The notes: generated by a model from the sequence alone, not told the origin. A stretch of DNA of 64,000 nucleotides from Actinomadura rupiterrae (GCF_024172125.1 NZ_JAMZEA010000011.1:124001-188000), one strand, 5' to 3'; shown: positions 9,434-17,252, counted from the stretch's first letter. Made by a program: numbers and translations.

Positions 9434-9607
9434 ATGGGCGATACCGGGGGTTATAGCGTCGGGTGGCTGACGCTGAGCTTGATCAACGCGGGGCTCGCGC
9501 AGGGCAAGGGACGCAGCGGACTCAACTGGTTCCTGGCGTCGCTGCTCCTCGGGCCGTTCGCGACGTTTCTGATCGTGGTGTGGGACCGTCCGGCGCCTCG
9601 CCGCTGA
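9434..9607 (+). CDS. Small membrane protein (57 aa)
   Basis: ATG at 9434, stop at 9605-9607. The product begins MGDTGGYSVGWLTLSL and contains GKGRSGLNWFLASLLLGPFATFLIVV, a strongly hydrophobic helix after a basic GKGRSG turn. Similar short GKGRS(G)xxWF-plus-helix proteins occur widely in bacteria without an assigned function. GGGGG sits 3-4 bp upstream of the start. It lies 36 bp before the MBL-fold gene on the same strand and may share its transcript. Confidence 0.65.
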   Translation: MGDTGGYSVGWLTLSLINAGLAQGKGRSGLNWFLASLLLGPFATFLIVVWDRPAPRR

Positions 9608-9643
9608 TAAGACTGGAGCGCCGGTCGGTGGGAGGGTTGGCTC

Positions 9644-10384
9644 GTGCGCGAGGTTGCTTCGAACGTCTTTTGCGTCGGCGGCACCGACGTCAACTGGGTG
9701 CTGGTCCGGGACGGCAATGACCTGACTCTGATCGACGGCGGGTGGTACGGCGATACCGAGGCGGTGCTGGACTCGATCGGCGCGCTCGGCCGGCGTCCCG
9801 AGGATGTGCGCGCGGTGCTGCTGACGCATGCCCACATCGATCACATGGGTGCGCTGACCCGGTTGCACGAGCAGTACGGGGTGCCGGTGTACGCCTCGCC
9901 GCGCGAGGTGCCGCACGCCCACCGGGAGTTCCTGGAGCAGGCCACCCCTCTCGACATCGTGAGGATGGCGTGGCGGCCGAGCGGGGTTGCGTGGAGCCTG
10001 CGGATCGTCCGGGCGGGGGCGCTGCGGCATCTGGCGCTGCCGTTCGTGCGGCCGTTCCCCAATGAGGGCGCGCTGGATCTGCCCGGACGGCCCTTCCCGG
10101 TGGAATGCGCCGGGCACACCTCGGGACATAGCGCCTTTCTCCTGCCGGACGCCGGTGCCGTCGCGACCGGCGATGCGCTGATCACCGGCCATCCGGTCAC
10201 GCGCGTCCTCGGGCCGCAGCTCATCACCGACCGCTTCGCGCATGATCCGTCCCAGGCGGCGGCCTCGCTGGACGCCCTCGCCGGGCTGGACGCCGACGTC
10301 CTCGTCCCCGGCCATGGCGAGCCGTGGAACGGTTCCATGAAGGAGGCCGTGTCCCTCGCCCGGTCCCAGGGGGCCGGCGGCTGA
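9644..10384 (+). CDS. MBL-fold metallo-hydrolase
   Basis: 246 aa from a GTG at 9644 with GGAGGG about 10 bp upstream. All metal-binding elements of the metallo-beta-lactamase fold are visible: THAHIDH (about residues 61-67), CAGHTSGH (third His), TGDALI (bridging Asp) and VPGHGEPW (last His). The start, REVASNVFCVGGTDVNWVLVRDG, is typical of glyoxalase II-like general hydrolases. The substrate cannot be inferred. The stop abuts the stop of the convergent TetR gene with no gap. Confidence 0.9.
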   Translation: MREVASNVFCVGGTDVNWVLVRDGNDLTLIDGGWYGDTEAVLDSIGALGRRPEDVRAVLLTHAHIDHMGALTRLHEQYGVPVYASPREVPHAHREFLEQATPLDIVRMAWRPSGVAWSLRIVRAGALRHLALPFVRPFPNEGALDLPGRPFPVECAGHTSGHSAFLLPDAGAVATGDALITGHPVTRVLGPQLITDRFAHDPSQAAASLDALAGLDADVLVPGHGEPWNGSMKEAVSLARSQGAGG

Positions 10385-10996
10385 TCAACCCTCGGGGGAG
10401 TCGTCCGGTTCGGGGAGGTTCAGGTAGCGGACGACCATCCGGGCGACGAAGCCGGCGATGCGCTCGGGCGGGCCGTCCGACAGGATCAGGTGGCTCATCG
10501 TCAGCCGGACGGCGGCGTCGACGACCTCGGCGAACGCGGCGCGGTCCAGGTGCGGCCAGCGGTCCAGGGCGTGCTCGACGATCCGCGCGGACGCGGTGAA
10601 CAGCACCGGCTCGGCCTGCGTGGTCAGCAGCGGCAGCAGTTCGTCGCCGCCCGCGCCGGTCAGCACGACCTTCTTCAGCGGGTCGTCGGCCGAGGTGACC
10701 AGCGTGTAGCGGACGGCCGCCGCGACCGCCGCGTACAGGTCGTCGTGCTCGGCCAGCACGCGGTCGATGCCGTCCAGGTAGCGCTCGTTGTCGCGCAGCA
10801 CGACCGCCTGCGCCAGCCCCCACTTGTCGCCGAACTCGTTGTAGACGGTCTGCCGGCTGACTCCGGCGGCCTCCGCCGCGTCCCGCATGCGCAGGCCGCG
10901 GTAGCCGCGCTGGACCAGCAGCTCGGCGGCGGCGTCCAGCAGCGCCTCGCGGACGGGGCTCGGCCGGTCGGGGACGGCGGGGTCGGGCGGGGTCAT
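10385..10996 (-). CDS. TetR/AcrR family transcriptional regulator
   Basis: About 203 aa from the ATG at 10996 (MTPPDPAVPDRPSP); an extended start at 11056 would add a basic 20-residue leader and is less likely. The N-terminal helix-turn-helix is clear: LRMRDAAEAAGVSRQTVYNEFGDKWGLAQAVV. The C-terminal ligand domain is all-helical and not assignable to a ligand. It is divergent from the methyltransferase gene at 11111, so it may control that gene and itself; the 115 bp between contains no clean palindrome that I could identify. Confidence 0.9.
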   Translation of the reverse strand: MTPPDPAVPDRPSPVREALLDAAAELLVQRGYRGLRMRDAAEAAGVSRQTVYNEFGDKWGLAQAVVLRDNERYLDGIDRVLAEHDDLYAAVAAAVRYTLVTSADDPLKKVVLTGAGGDELLPLLTTQAEPVLFTASARIVEHALDRWPHLDRAAFAEVVDAAVRLTMSHLILSDGPPERIAGFVARMVVRYLNLPEPDDSPEG

Positions 10997-11110
10997 CGAG
11001 GCTCCGGGCTTGCGGGCGGACTCACGGACGGCGACGGCGCCGTCCCTTCCAGGCATGGCCTCATGGATATCGGTTCGCTGTCAAGAACGGCCGTCATTAT
11101 CCTCGGGCGC

Positions 11111-11911
11111 GTGGCGAACGACGAGTACCTGGACGTCAACCGGGCGATGTGGGACGAGCGCGTCCCCGTCCACGTCGCCAGCGACTTCTACGACGTCGCC
11201 GGGTTCCGGGCGGGCACGGACACGCTGCGCGACTTCGAGACTGCCGAAGTGGGGGACGTCGCCGGGCGGTCCCTCGCGCATCTGCAGTGCCACTTCGGGC
11301 TCGACACGCTGTCGTGGGCCCGGCGCGGCGCAAAGGTGGCCGGGCTCGACTTCTCCGCGCCCGCGATCGACACCGCGCGGCAGCTCGCCGACGAGACCGG
11401 CCTGGACGCGCGGTTCGTCGTCGCCGATCTCTACGCGGCGCCCGAGGCGCTCGGCGAGACCTACGACATCGTCTACACCGGGCTCGGCGCGCTGTGCTGG
11501 CTGCCCGACATCGAGCGCTGGGCCAAGACCGTTGCCGCGCTCCTCAAGCCCGGCGGGTTTCTGTACTTGGCGGAGTTCCATCCGTTCGCCGACACCCTCG
11601 ACGAGGAGACGGGGACGGTTCTTACTTACGACTACTTCGACCGCTCACCGCAGGAATGGAACGAGCCAGGCACATACACCGACGGCGGTGCCGCGCTCGG
11701 TGCCGGCCGTTCGATCGAGTTCCTGCACGGTGTCGGCGACGTGGTCAGCGCCGTGATCGCCGCCGGTCTCCGGCTGGAGTTCCTGCACGAGCACGACCAC
11801 ACGCTTTGGCCGCGCTACAAGACGCTGGAGAAGAGCGGCACGTCCTACCGGTTCTCCGAGGGTCGGCCGCGCGTCCCGCTGATGTACTCCCTGCGCGCCA
11901 CCCGCGCTTGA
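11111..11911 (+). CDS. Class I SAM-dependent methyltransferase
   Basis: About 266 aa from GTG 11111 (VANDEYLDVNRAMWDERV). A -10-like CATTAT at 11095-11100 places transcription start at or next to this GTG, so the mRNA may be leaderless; an ATG at 11063 would lie upstream of that promoter. The SAM-binding motif I is LAHLQCHFGLDTLSWARRGAKVAGLDFS, a common variant in this group, followed by DIVYTGLGALCWLPDIERWA and LLKPGGFLYLAEFHPF. The acceptor substrate is unknown. Divergent from the TetR gene. Confidence 0.85.
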   Translation: MANDEYLDVNRAMWDERVPVHVASDFYDVAGFRAGTDTLRDFETAEVGDVAGRSLAHLQCHFGLDTLSWARRGAKVAGLDFSAPAIDTARQLADETGLDARFVVADLYAAPEALGETYDIVYTGLGALCWLPDIERWAKTVAALLKPGGFLYLAEFHPFADTLDEETGTVLTYDYFDRSPQEWNEPGTYTDGGAALGAGRSIEFLHGVGDVVSAVIAAGLRLEFLHEHDHTLWPRYKTLEKSGTSYRFSEGRPRVPLMYSLRATRA

Positions 11912-11948
11912 CCGCAGCGTGGACACGCCTGTCGTTCGGGAGCGGTGG

Positions 11949-12770
11949 CTACGGGACGCAGGCGGATTGGACGAAGTGGTCGTAGCGGACTTCGGCCGGC
12001 GGGCCGCAGGCGACGACGCGGCCGTGCGCGAGGACGTGGACGGTGTCGCAGACGCCCAGGACGCGCTCCAGATCGCGTTCGACCAGCACGATCGCGAGGC
12101 CCTCGGCGGCCAGGTCGCGCAGCAGCACCTCCAGGGCGCGGGACGCGGCCTCGCCCAGTCCGGCGGACGGCTCGTCCAGCACCAGCGCCCTGGGCCGGGC
12201 CGCGAGCGCGCTCGCCAGTTCGGCGAGTCGCGCGACCTCGGCCGGCACCGCGTCCGCGCGGCGGTCGGCGAACCCGGCGATGCCCAGCCGGGTAAGTAGC
12301 GTGTCGGCGGTCTCGCCGGTCAGGGCCAGTGCGGCGCTGCGGCGGCGGCGCCGGTCGAGCCGGTCGCGTCCGGCGATCTCGCGGCGCGCGACCTCCTGTT
12401 GGGCCACCGCCTGCACGGTGTCGCGGACGGTTCGCCGCGCCGAGCGGCCGCGCGGACGAGACGGCTGCTGGAAGGTGCGGGCGAGGCCGCGCCGGGCGAC
12501 CTCGCCGGGGGAGCGGCCCAGCAGGTCCGCGCCGTCCAGCAGGACGCTGCCGTCCATCGGACGGCGCAGCCCGCACAGCACGTCGCACAGCGTCGTCTTG
12601 CCCGCGCCGTCCGGGCCGAGCAGGCCGGTGACCGCGCCCGGCGGCGCGGTCAGTCCCGCGCCGTCCACGGCCGTGACCTGGCCGAACCGCACCGTCACGC
12701 CCGCCGCCCGCAGCCCCTCGCCGGGGACCCGGCCGGCGGTGTCCCGCCGCTCGCGCATGCGCACCGCCAT
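11949..12770 (-). CDS. LivG-like ABC transporter ATPase with degenerate signature
   Basis: 273 aa. It resembles branched-chain amino acid/urea-type ATPases (LivG): Walker A GPDGAGKTT, Q-loop ARTFQQPS, Walker B ALVLDEPSAGL and switch His region VLVERDLERVL. Two departures stand out. The LSGGQ signature is replaced by AVPAEVARLAELASALAARP, and the usual switch His (VEHD) is VERD. These residues are needed for ATP hydrolysis in the family, so activity is doubtful. No permease or binding protein is adjacent, and the basic insert RLDRRRRRSAAL is unusual. It may be an orphan or a decaying subunit. Confidence 0.8.
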   Translation of the reverse strand: MAVRMRERRDTAGRVPGEGLRAAGVTVRFGQVTAVDGAGLTAPPGAVTGLLGPDGAGKTTLCDVLCGLRRPMDGSVLLDGADLLGRSPGEVARRGLARTFQQPSRPRGRSARRTVRDTVQAVAQQEVARREIAGRDRLDRRRRRSAALALTGETADTLLTRLGIAGFADRRADAVPAEVARLAELASALAARPRALVLDEPSAGLGEAASRALEVLLRDLAAEGLAIVLVERDLERVLGVCDTVHVLAHGRVVACGPPAEVRYDHFVQSACVP

Positions 12771-12791
12771 GTGCTCCCGCAGGTGTCCCGT

Positions 12792-12819
12792 GTGATCCAG
12801 GTCATGTGATCGGGATCAC
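12792..12819. promoter_or_regulatory. Putative operator upstream of the LivG-like gene
   Basis: GTGATC at 12806-12811 and GATCAC at 12814-12819 form a perfect 6+6 palindrome with a 2-bp centre. A further GTGATCC at 12792-12798 repeats the left half-site 14 bp away. The cluster lies 22-49 bp upstream of the ATG at 12770. The binding protein is unknown. Confidence 0.5.
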
Positions 12820-12876
12820 TAGAGGCCACACGATAACGGCGCGGGCATGCTCGAATCCAGCCCCTACGCGCCCCCC

Positions 12877-14217
12877 TCAGCGCACGCCCTTGATCGGAAG
12901 GACCGTGGCGCCGCCGAGCAGCGCCAGCACCGCCGCCACGATGTACAGCGCGGAGTAGCCGCCCAGGCCGTTGATGACCAGCGCCGCGACGAACGGCGAG
13001 ACGATCTGCGGCCCGGCGTTGGCGATGTTCAGCACCGCCATGTCCCGGCCCGCGTCGCCCTCGCTCGGCAGCACCAGCGTGACCAGGGAGGTGTCCACGG
13101 CCATGTACACCCCGAAGAACAGGCCGTTCAGCACCGAGAAGGCCAGCATCGCGCCCCAGGTCGGCGCGAACAGGGGGATCAGAAGCGACACCGCCATCCC
13201 GGCGCCGCTGATCCCGACGAACGCGCGCCGCCGGTCGAGCTTGTCCGACAGCGGCCCGCCGACCACCGTCGACACGATCGACACGACCGCCGAAACCGTG
13301 CTGAGCAGCACCACCGCGTCCGCGTGCTTCATCCCGGACGGGACGCCGGTGATGTGGTCGTCCAGCATGTACAGCAGGTACCCGAGGATGCTGAAGTAGC
13401 TCAGGATGATCAGCGCCCGGCCGAGGAACACCCAGCGGAAGTCCGGCACCGCCAGCGCGGACAGGAACGAGCGCGCCGCCTCCCGGAAGCCGGGCGCCGG
13501 GGCCGCGGCCGAGGCGGGCAGCTCGTCCGGACGCGGGTCGTGGGTGGTGAGCATCATCGCCATCGCCGCGACCAGCACCAGGCCGAGCGTGGCGTAGCCC
13601 CAGCCGAGGTGGTCCACGAACCGGCTCGCGATCAGGCCGCCGACCACGGTCGCGACCGTCGTGCCCGCGCCGACCATCGCCGACGCCGTGCCGCGCCGCT
13701 CGCGCGGCACCCGGTCCGGGACGATCGCGGTGAGCGCGGCCTGCACCAGGTTCGCCGCGCCCTGCGCCAGCACCCAGCCGACGCCGAGCAGCAGCAGCCC
13801 GTGCGCGCTGCCCATCAGGACGAGGAACGCGAGCGCGACCACCGCGCCGCCGAGCATCCAGGGGTTGCGGCGTCCGAACCGGGACCGCGTCCGGTCCGAC
13901 AGCGCGCCGCCGATCGGCTGCAGCAGCGTCGCGAACGCCGCGCCGATCCCGGTGATGATGCCGAGGCTGGTGACCTTGTGGTCGGGGTCGATGTTCCCGA
14001 CCTGGGTGGGCAGCAGGATCTGCCCGACGCCCATGTAGACCGCGAACACCGCCGCGTTCCCACCGAACAGCGCCCACATCAGCCCACGCTGCCGCCCCGC
14101 CCCCACCGCAGCGGACGCCGCGGGGGACTCGTCGGCCGGTGCGCGGGACGGCGTCGAGGGCTTGCCGGACGGGGTGGACGCGGGTGTGCCGGGGCGCGCG
14201 TCCATTCCGGCGGTCAC
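12877..14217 (-). CDS. MFS transporter, probably sugar
   Basis: 446 aa with about 12 membrane segments after a 45-residue Pro/Ala/Ser-rich cytoplasmic start. LSDRTRSRFGRRNPWMLGG is the loop 2-3 signature of the major facilitator superfamily, close to glycoside permeases, and a second copy, LSDKLDRRRAFV, follows the central loop. It is divergent from a LacI-type regulator at 14448 with operator-like palindromes between, so sugar or glycoside transport induced by its substrate is likely. The GTG start at 14217 overlaps the stop of a 12-residue upstream reading frame (see 14214-14252). An ATG at 14205 is an alternative start. Confidence 0.88.
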   Translation of the reverse strand: MTAGMDARPGTPASTPSGKPSTPSRAPADESPAASAAVGAGRQRGLMWALFGGNAAVFAVYMGVGQILLPTQVGNIDPDHKVTSLGIITGIGAAFATLLQPIGGALSDRTRSRFGRRNPWMLGGAVVALAFLVLMGSAHGLLLLGVGWVLAQGAANLVQAALTAIVPDRVPRERRGTASAMVGAGTTVATVVGGLIASRFVDHLGWGYATLGLVLVAAMAMMLTTHDPRPDELPASAAAPAPGFREAARSFLSALAVPDFRWVFLGRALIILSYFSILGYLLYMLDDHITGVPSGMKHADAVVLLSTVSAVVSIVSTVVGGPLSDKLDRRRAFVGISGAGMAVSLLIPLFAPTWGAMLAFSVLNGLFFGVYMAVDTSLVTLVLPSEGDAGRDMAVLNIANAGPQIVSPFVAALVINGLGGYSALYIVAAVLALLGGATVLPIKGVR

Positions 14218-14252
14218 CGGACGGCCTTGCGGGACGCTCGGATGGGGTTCAT
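14214..14252 (-). CDS. Putative 12-residue leader peptide before the MFS gene
   Basis: ATG at 14252 encodes MNPIRASRKAVR and stops at TGA 14216-14214, overlapping the GTG start of the MFS gene by 4 bp (GTGA). GGAGG lies 7 bp upstream of this ATG, while the MFS start itself has no good ribosome site. Translation of the transporter is therefore probably coupled to this tiny frame. It may be just a translational entry point. Confidence 0.5.
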   Translation of the reverse strand: MNPIRASRKAVR

Positions 14253-14360
14253 GGCTGCGCCTCCAGGGGTGAGGACTCCGCGCCGGGCGCGGAGCGGGGT
14301 GGGCCTCGACGAGACGGGGAACCGGCGGCCGTCCGTCCGGCGGCCGCGGTCCCGAGGTTG

Positions 14361-14386
14361 GTGAAACGTATCACTTATACGTATAA
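14361..14386. promoter_or_regulatory. Double palindromic operator between MFS and LacI genes
   Basis: GTGAAACGTATCAC (14361-14374; 6 of 7 base pairs symmetric around a central CG) is followed directly by TTATACGTATAA (14375-14386; perfect 12-bp palindrome, also CG-centred). LacI-family regulators typically bind CG-centred palindromes of this length. The sites lie 62 bp upstream of the regulator ATG and about 110 bp upstream of the leader ATG, so one regulator could control both directions. Confidence 0.65.
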
Positions 14387-14447
14387 AGTCCATAGGGCGC
14401 CCGCGCCGCGCTGGTGCCGACCCCTGCCGAACGGAACACTGGCCGCG

Positions 14448-15494
14448 ATGAAACTGCCGCCCTCCGCCTCCGACCGCCCGCCGACCAGCGTCGACGTCGC
14501 GCGGCTCGCGGGCGTCTCGCAGGCCACCGTCTCCTACGTGCTGAACGACGCGCCGGGCGTGCGGATCAGCGAGGAGACCCGCGCGAAGGTCCGCGCCGCC
14601 GCGGACCGGCTGGGCTACGCCCCGCACGCCTCGGCCCGCGCGCTGAAGACCGGGCGCAGCGACCTGGTGCTCTGCCCGGTCCCGGACGTGGCGCTCGGGT
14701 CGCTGTTCGGGATCTGGATGCGCGAGATGACCGAGCGGCTCGGCGAGCGCGGGTTCCGGCTCGTCCTGCTGCAGGGGGATGCGCAGGCGAAGGGCGTGGC
14801 CGCCGCGCGGGCGTGGGCGGAGTGGCGTCCGGCGGCAGTGCTGGTCCAGGAAGACCGGCTGACCCGGGCGGCCGTGCGGCAACTGCACGCGGCCGGGACG
14901 GCGGCGGTGGTCGCGATCGGGCCCGAGCCGTCCGCGCTCACCCCGACGCTGGTCTTCGACGACGCCGGGATCGGCCGCGCCGCCGCCCGCCACCTGATCG
15001 AACGCGGGCGGAGACGGCTGGCAGCGGTCGTCCCGACCGAACCGGTGCTGCGCGATTTCGGCGAGCGCCGCCTGGCCGGCGTGCTGACCGAAGCCGCCGA
15101 AGCAGGTGGGGCGGCCGGAAGTGGTCTGGCGGTCGAGCGGGTGGATCTGCCGTTCGACGAGGGCGCGGCCGCCGCCGTCGCCGCGCGCTGGGCCGTCTCT
15201 CCGGATCGTCCGGACGCGGTGTTCGCCTACAACGACGAGTACGCCGTGCTGATGTTGCGCGCGCTCCAGGACGCCGGGCTGGACGTGCCGGGCGACGTGG
15301 CGCTGGTCGGCGCGGACGACCTGCCGTGGGCGGCGCTGCTGCGGCCCCGCATCAGCTCGGTGCGGATTCTCGGCGAGGGCGCGGCGGGCGACACCGCCGA
15401 CTGGATCGCCGGGCTGATCCGCGACCGCGAGCGCTCCCCGGCGGTGCACCGCGCGCTCACCCGGGTGGAGATCGTGCCGCGCGAATCGTCCTGA
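14448..15494 (+). CDS. LacI-family transcriptional regulator
   Basis: 348 aa. The N-terminal DNA-binding headpiece is canonical: TSVDVARLAGVSQATVSYVLNDAPGVRISEETRAKV followed by hinge AADRLGYAPHASARALKTGRS. The rest is a periplasmic-binding-protein-like sensor, with PDAVFAYNDEYAVLMLRALQDAGLDVPGDVALVGADD near the end. It should repress the divergent MFS gene and itself through the palindromes at 14361-14386 until a sugar-like ligand binds (inference from family and layout). The 3' end lies in a three-copy 20-bp repeat. Confidence 0.92.
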   Translation: MKLPPSASDRPPTSVDVARLAGVSQATVSYVLNDAPGVRISEETRAKVRAAADRLGYAPHASARALKTGRSDLVLCPVPDVALGSLFGIWMREMTERLGERGFRLVLLQGDAQAKGVAAARAWAEWRPAAVLVQEDRLTRAAVRQLHAAGTAAVVAIGPEPSALTPTLVFDDAGIGRAAARHLIERGRRRLAAVVPTEPVLRDFGERRLAGVLTEAAEAGGAAGSGLAVERVDLPFDEGAAAAVAARWAVSPDRPDAVFAYNDEYAVLMLRALQDAGLDVPGDVALVGADDLPWAALLRPRISSVRILGEGAAGDTADWIAGLIRDRERSPAVHRALTRVEIVPRESS

Positions 15495-15534
15495 CGCCGC
15501 GCGAATCGTCCTGACGCCGCGCGAATCGTCCTGA
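15476..15534 (+). repeat. Three tandem 20-bp copies at the end of the LacI gene
   Basis: GCCGCGCGAATCGTCCTGAC occurs at 15476-15495 and 15496-15515, and its first 19 bases again at 15516-15534. The first copy contains the last codons and TGA of the regulator. The second and third are outside the gene and repeat the same RESS-stop coding ending in other frames. Confidence 0.9.
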
Positions 15535-15601
15535 AACCGCGCCTCGCCCGGCCCGTCCCGGTCTACGATCATGCCGGGACCGGCGGCGAGCGGGAGGACG
15601 C

Positions 15602-15961
15602 ATGGACGGCACGGCCGGGCTCGGCACCGGGATCGACACCTCGACGCCCAGCGTCGCCCGGATGTACGACTACTTCCTGGGCGGCAAGGACAACTTCGCG
15701 GTGGACCGGGCCGCCGCTGACCGGATCAAGGCGGTCGTGCCCGACACCTACGAGCTGGTGTGGGAGAACCGGCGCTTCCTGCGCCGCGCGATCGACCACC
15801 TGACCGGCCTCGGCGTCCGGCAGTTCGTCGACATCGGCGCGGGCCTGCCCACCCAGGGCAACGTGCACGAGATCGCGCAGCGGACGATCCCGGAGGCCCG
15901 CGTGGTCTACGTCGACAACGACCATTTCAAGTCGGGTTGTGCCCACGCTCCCGCCGCGTGA
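15602..15961 (+). pseudogene. PF04672 methyltransferase, 5' fragment cut by element insertion
   Basis: Codons 1-106 (15602-15919) are the start of a SAM-dependent methyltransferase of the PF04672/DUF574 type: TPSVARMYDYFLGGKDNFAVDR, RQFVDIGAGLPTQGNVHEIAQ (SAM motif) and ARVVYVDND. At 15920-15923 the integrated element begins and the frame runs on into it for 12 foreign codons to a stop at 15961. The missing remainder is found in frame at 26696-27178. The 5' fragment still has its start and could be translated as a 119-aa truncated protein. Confidence 0.93.
15911..15949. other. attL: left attachment site
   Basis: Host codons up to 15919, core GACC at 15920-15923, then the element arm 15924-15949. 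The reverse complement of this arm matches the element arm at the right end (26670-26695) at 16 of 26 aligned positions by hand count, as expected for the two half-sites of a serine-integrase attP centred on GACC. Confidence 0.85.
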
Positions 15962-15980
15962 CGCTGCTGGTCAGACAGCA

Positions 15981-16018
15981 CGGAAGCCCCTGGAACATCT
16001 TTGGTCCAGGGGCTTCCG
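15981..16018. terminator. 14-bp stem-loop just inside the left end
   Basis: Arms 15981-15994 and 16005-16018 (CGGAAGCCCCTGGA and its complement) pair perfectly around a 10-nt loop. It would stop transcripts coming from the interrupted methyltransferase promoter into the element, or the reverse. There is no clear T-run. Confidence 0.7.
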
Positions 16019-16055
16019 CTTTGGCCCGCGTGGAGGTCGCGGGCCGTCTGGCCGC

Positions 16056-16138
16056 GAGTGCTCCGGGAGCATGCTCAAACCGGAGCACTCACGGTGTCTG
16101 ACGTGGGGCCCGCCGGGGTCGAATCCGGCGGGCCCCAC
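16056..16138. repeat. Two adjacent strong hairpins in the left non-coding end
   Basis: Hairpin one: GAGTGCTCCGG at 16056-16066 pairs with 16080-16090, and its loop contains the palindrome GAGCATGCTC. Hairpin two: GTGGGGCCCGCCGG at 16103-16116 pairs with 16125-16138 around GGTCGAAT. They lie after the converging minus-strand gene at 16226. They may be terminators or a cis-acting replication/transfer site; the loop of hairpin two recalls a tRNA T-arm but no complete tRNA fits. Confidence 0.6.
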
Positions 16139-16225
16139 AGGGCCCTTCACGCGCCGACCAAACGCGTCTGGGCCCTTTGAAGCGTGCTCGCGGACTGCAC
16201 ACCACCGGCCGCAAGCACGCGGGTA

Positions 16226-16627
16226 TCAGGGGGACTCGTTCGGAACGGGCCCCATGCGCCTGGAGACTTCAAGCAGGACGTCCAGGAACTCCGAGCGCGC
16301 GAGTTTGCGAACAGCATCGCGGGAATCGCTCAGGTAACCGAATGAGGTCATGCGGGCCGTCCATTGCTGCTCAACTTCGGCCCAGGCGACATCGAGCGCG
16401 TCCATTACCGGCACGACGGCGTGCCGAGCTAGGGCTATCCGCGCATCCGTGCTGGTCAGAGCACTGATCAGCGATCCCATTGCATCGGGGTAGTCCTGCG
16501 CTTCCCACGACGTTTCCCACAGTTCCGTCACGATCGGAACGACCACGGCAGGGGACGCCGTACGCGCGAGCGGATCCGGAATATCGGCAGGCGGGATCTC
16601 GTCCGGATCGTGAGCGTGCGGGCCCAT
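16226..16627 (-). CDS. Element hypothetical protein
   Basis: 133 aa from an ATG at 16627 that shares its A with the TGA of the upstream gene (TGATG), so the two are translationally coupled. The product (MGPHAHDPDEIPP...) has an acidic, Pro-rich start and a helical body with ALDVAWAEVEQQWTARM and DVLLEVSRRMG. No membrane segment and no family recognised. It is the first gene inside the left end, a place where such elements often keep host-interaction genes, but nothing in the sequence shows a function. Confidence 0.65.
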   Translation of the reverse strand: MGPHAHDPDEIPPADIPDPLARTASPAVVVPIVTELWETSWEAQDYPDAMGSLISALTSTDARIALARHAVVPVMDALDVAWAEVEQQWTARMTSFGYLSDSRDAVRKLARSEFLDVLLEVSRRMGPVPNESP

Positions 16628-16986
16628 CACATGACCCGCTCGTTGAGCGTTCGCTTGATCCTCCACACGACGTCGGACAAGGCGTCCGCAGGCCCGATAA
16701 CGTCGCCGTCACGCTCGGAATCCGGCGCGTGCACTACGTACCACCATTTCCCGTCCTGGTAGTCCGCACGAACACGGATGCCGATACCACCTGGGATAGT
16801 GAGGCGCAGGTGCCGCGCGACGCTGGGGCGGGTCTCGCCCCAGTTGACGCGAATGCCCTCCCGGATGGCCGCGTCCTCCAGGTCCGCGAGAGCATGAGCG
16901 CGGACGCGGGTGGGGAGAGGTTGGTCTACCGGCGGCGGGTTGGTTGCGTCTCTGACATGCCGCCCGTGGCGACGTCCGAGCCTCAT
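16627..16986 (-). CDS. Element hypothetical protein
   Basis: 119 aa. GGAGGTCC lies about 5 bp upstream of the ATG at 16986. A basic start (MRLGRRHGRHVRD) is followed by a compact domain with GGIGIRVRADYQDGKWWYVVHAPDSERDGD, which reads like alternating beta strands. No family recognised. It is divergent from the GntR gene, with repeated AACGTTTC half-sites between them, so it is probably regulated together with the transfer regulator. Confidence 0.65.
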   Translation of the reverse strand: MRLGRRHGRHVRDATNPPPVDQPLPTRVRAHALADLEDAAIREGIRVNWGETRPSVARHLRLTIPGGIGIRVRADYQDGKWWYVVHAPDSERDGDVIGPADALSDVVWRIKRTLNERVM

Positions 16987-17223
16987 GATGGACCTCCGAA
17001 TACGAGATTCCGAAGAGACATGACACGGGATTCGCCGGTTTGGGGTGAAACAAGAGTCGATTCACACTCCAAGCCGATATCTTCCCAACGGGTTTGCTCA
17101 AGCACTGGTGAAGCGGCTGAGCTTGTGTTCTACTACCCGTTAAACGTTCATCCTTTCGACACAAAGAGTGTCCCCGAGCGCGCGCGACGGTCAATGAAGG
17201 TCGTCAGAGCGGGTATGGGGACG

Positions 17224-17252
17224 AACGTTTCCTCCGAAACGTTGAACGTTTC
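17224..17252. promoter_or_regulatory. Three AACGTTTC half-sites: putative GntR operator
   Basis: AACGTTTC at 17224-17231, its complement GAAACGTT at 17236-17243, and AACGTTTC again at 17245-17252. The cluster ends 21 bp before the GTG of the GntR gene. A related AAACGTTC is at 17142-17149. Inverted half-sites of this kind directly before a GntR gene suggest autoregulation and control of the divergent gene pair. Confidence 0.6.

Noticed and set aside
16100..16140. tRNA-like sequence (GGGGTCGAATCC loop)
   Set aside because: The hairpin has a 14-bp stem and 8-nt loop with no acceptor, D or anticodon arms in the right places, so it is not a tRNA gene or tRNA attachment site.
16226..16986. Defence or toxin-antitoxin cargo in the element
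   Set aside because: The two coupled genes have a suggestive position, but I recognise no toxin, antitoxin or defence motif in either.
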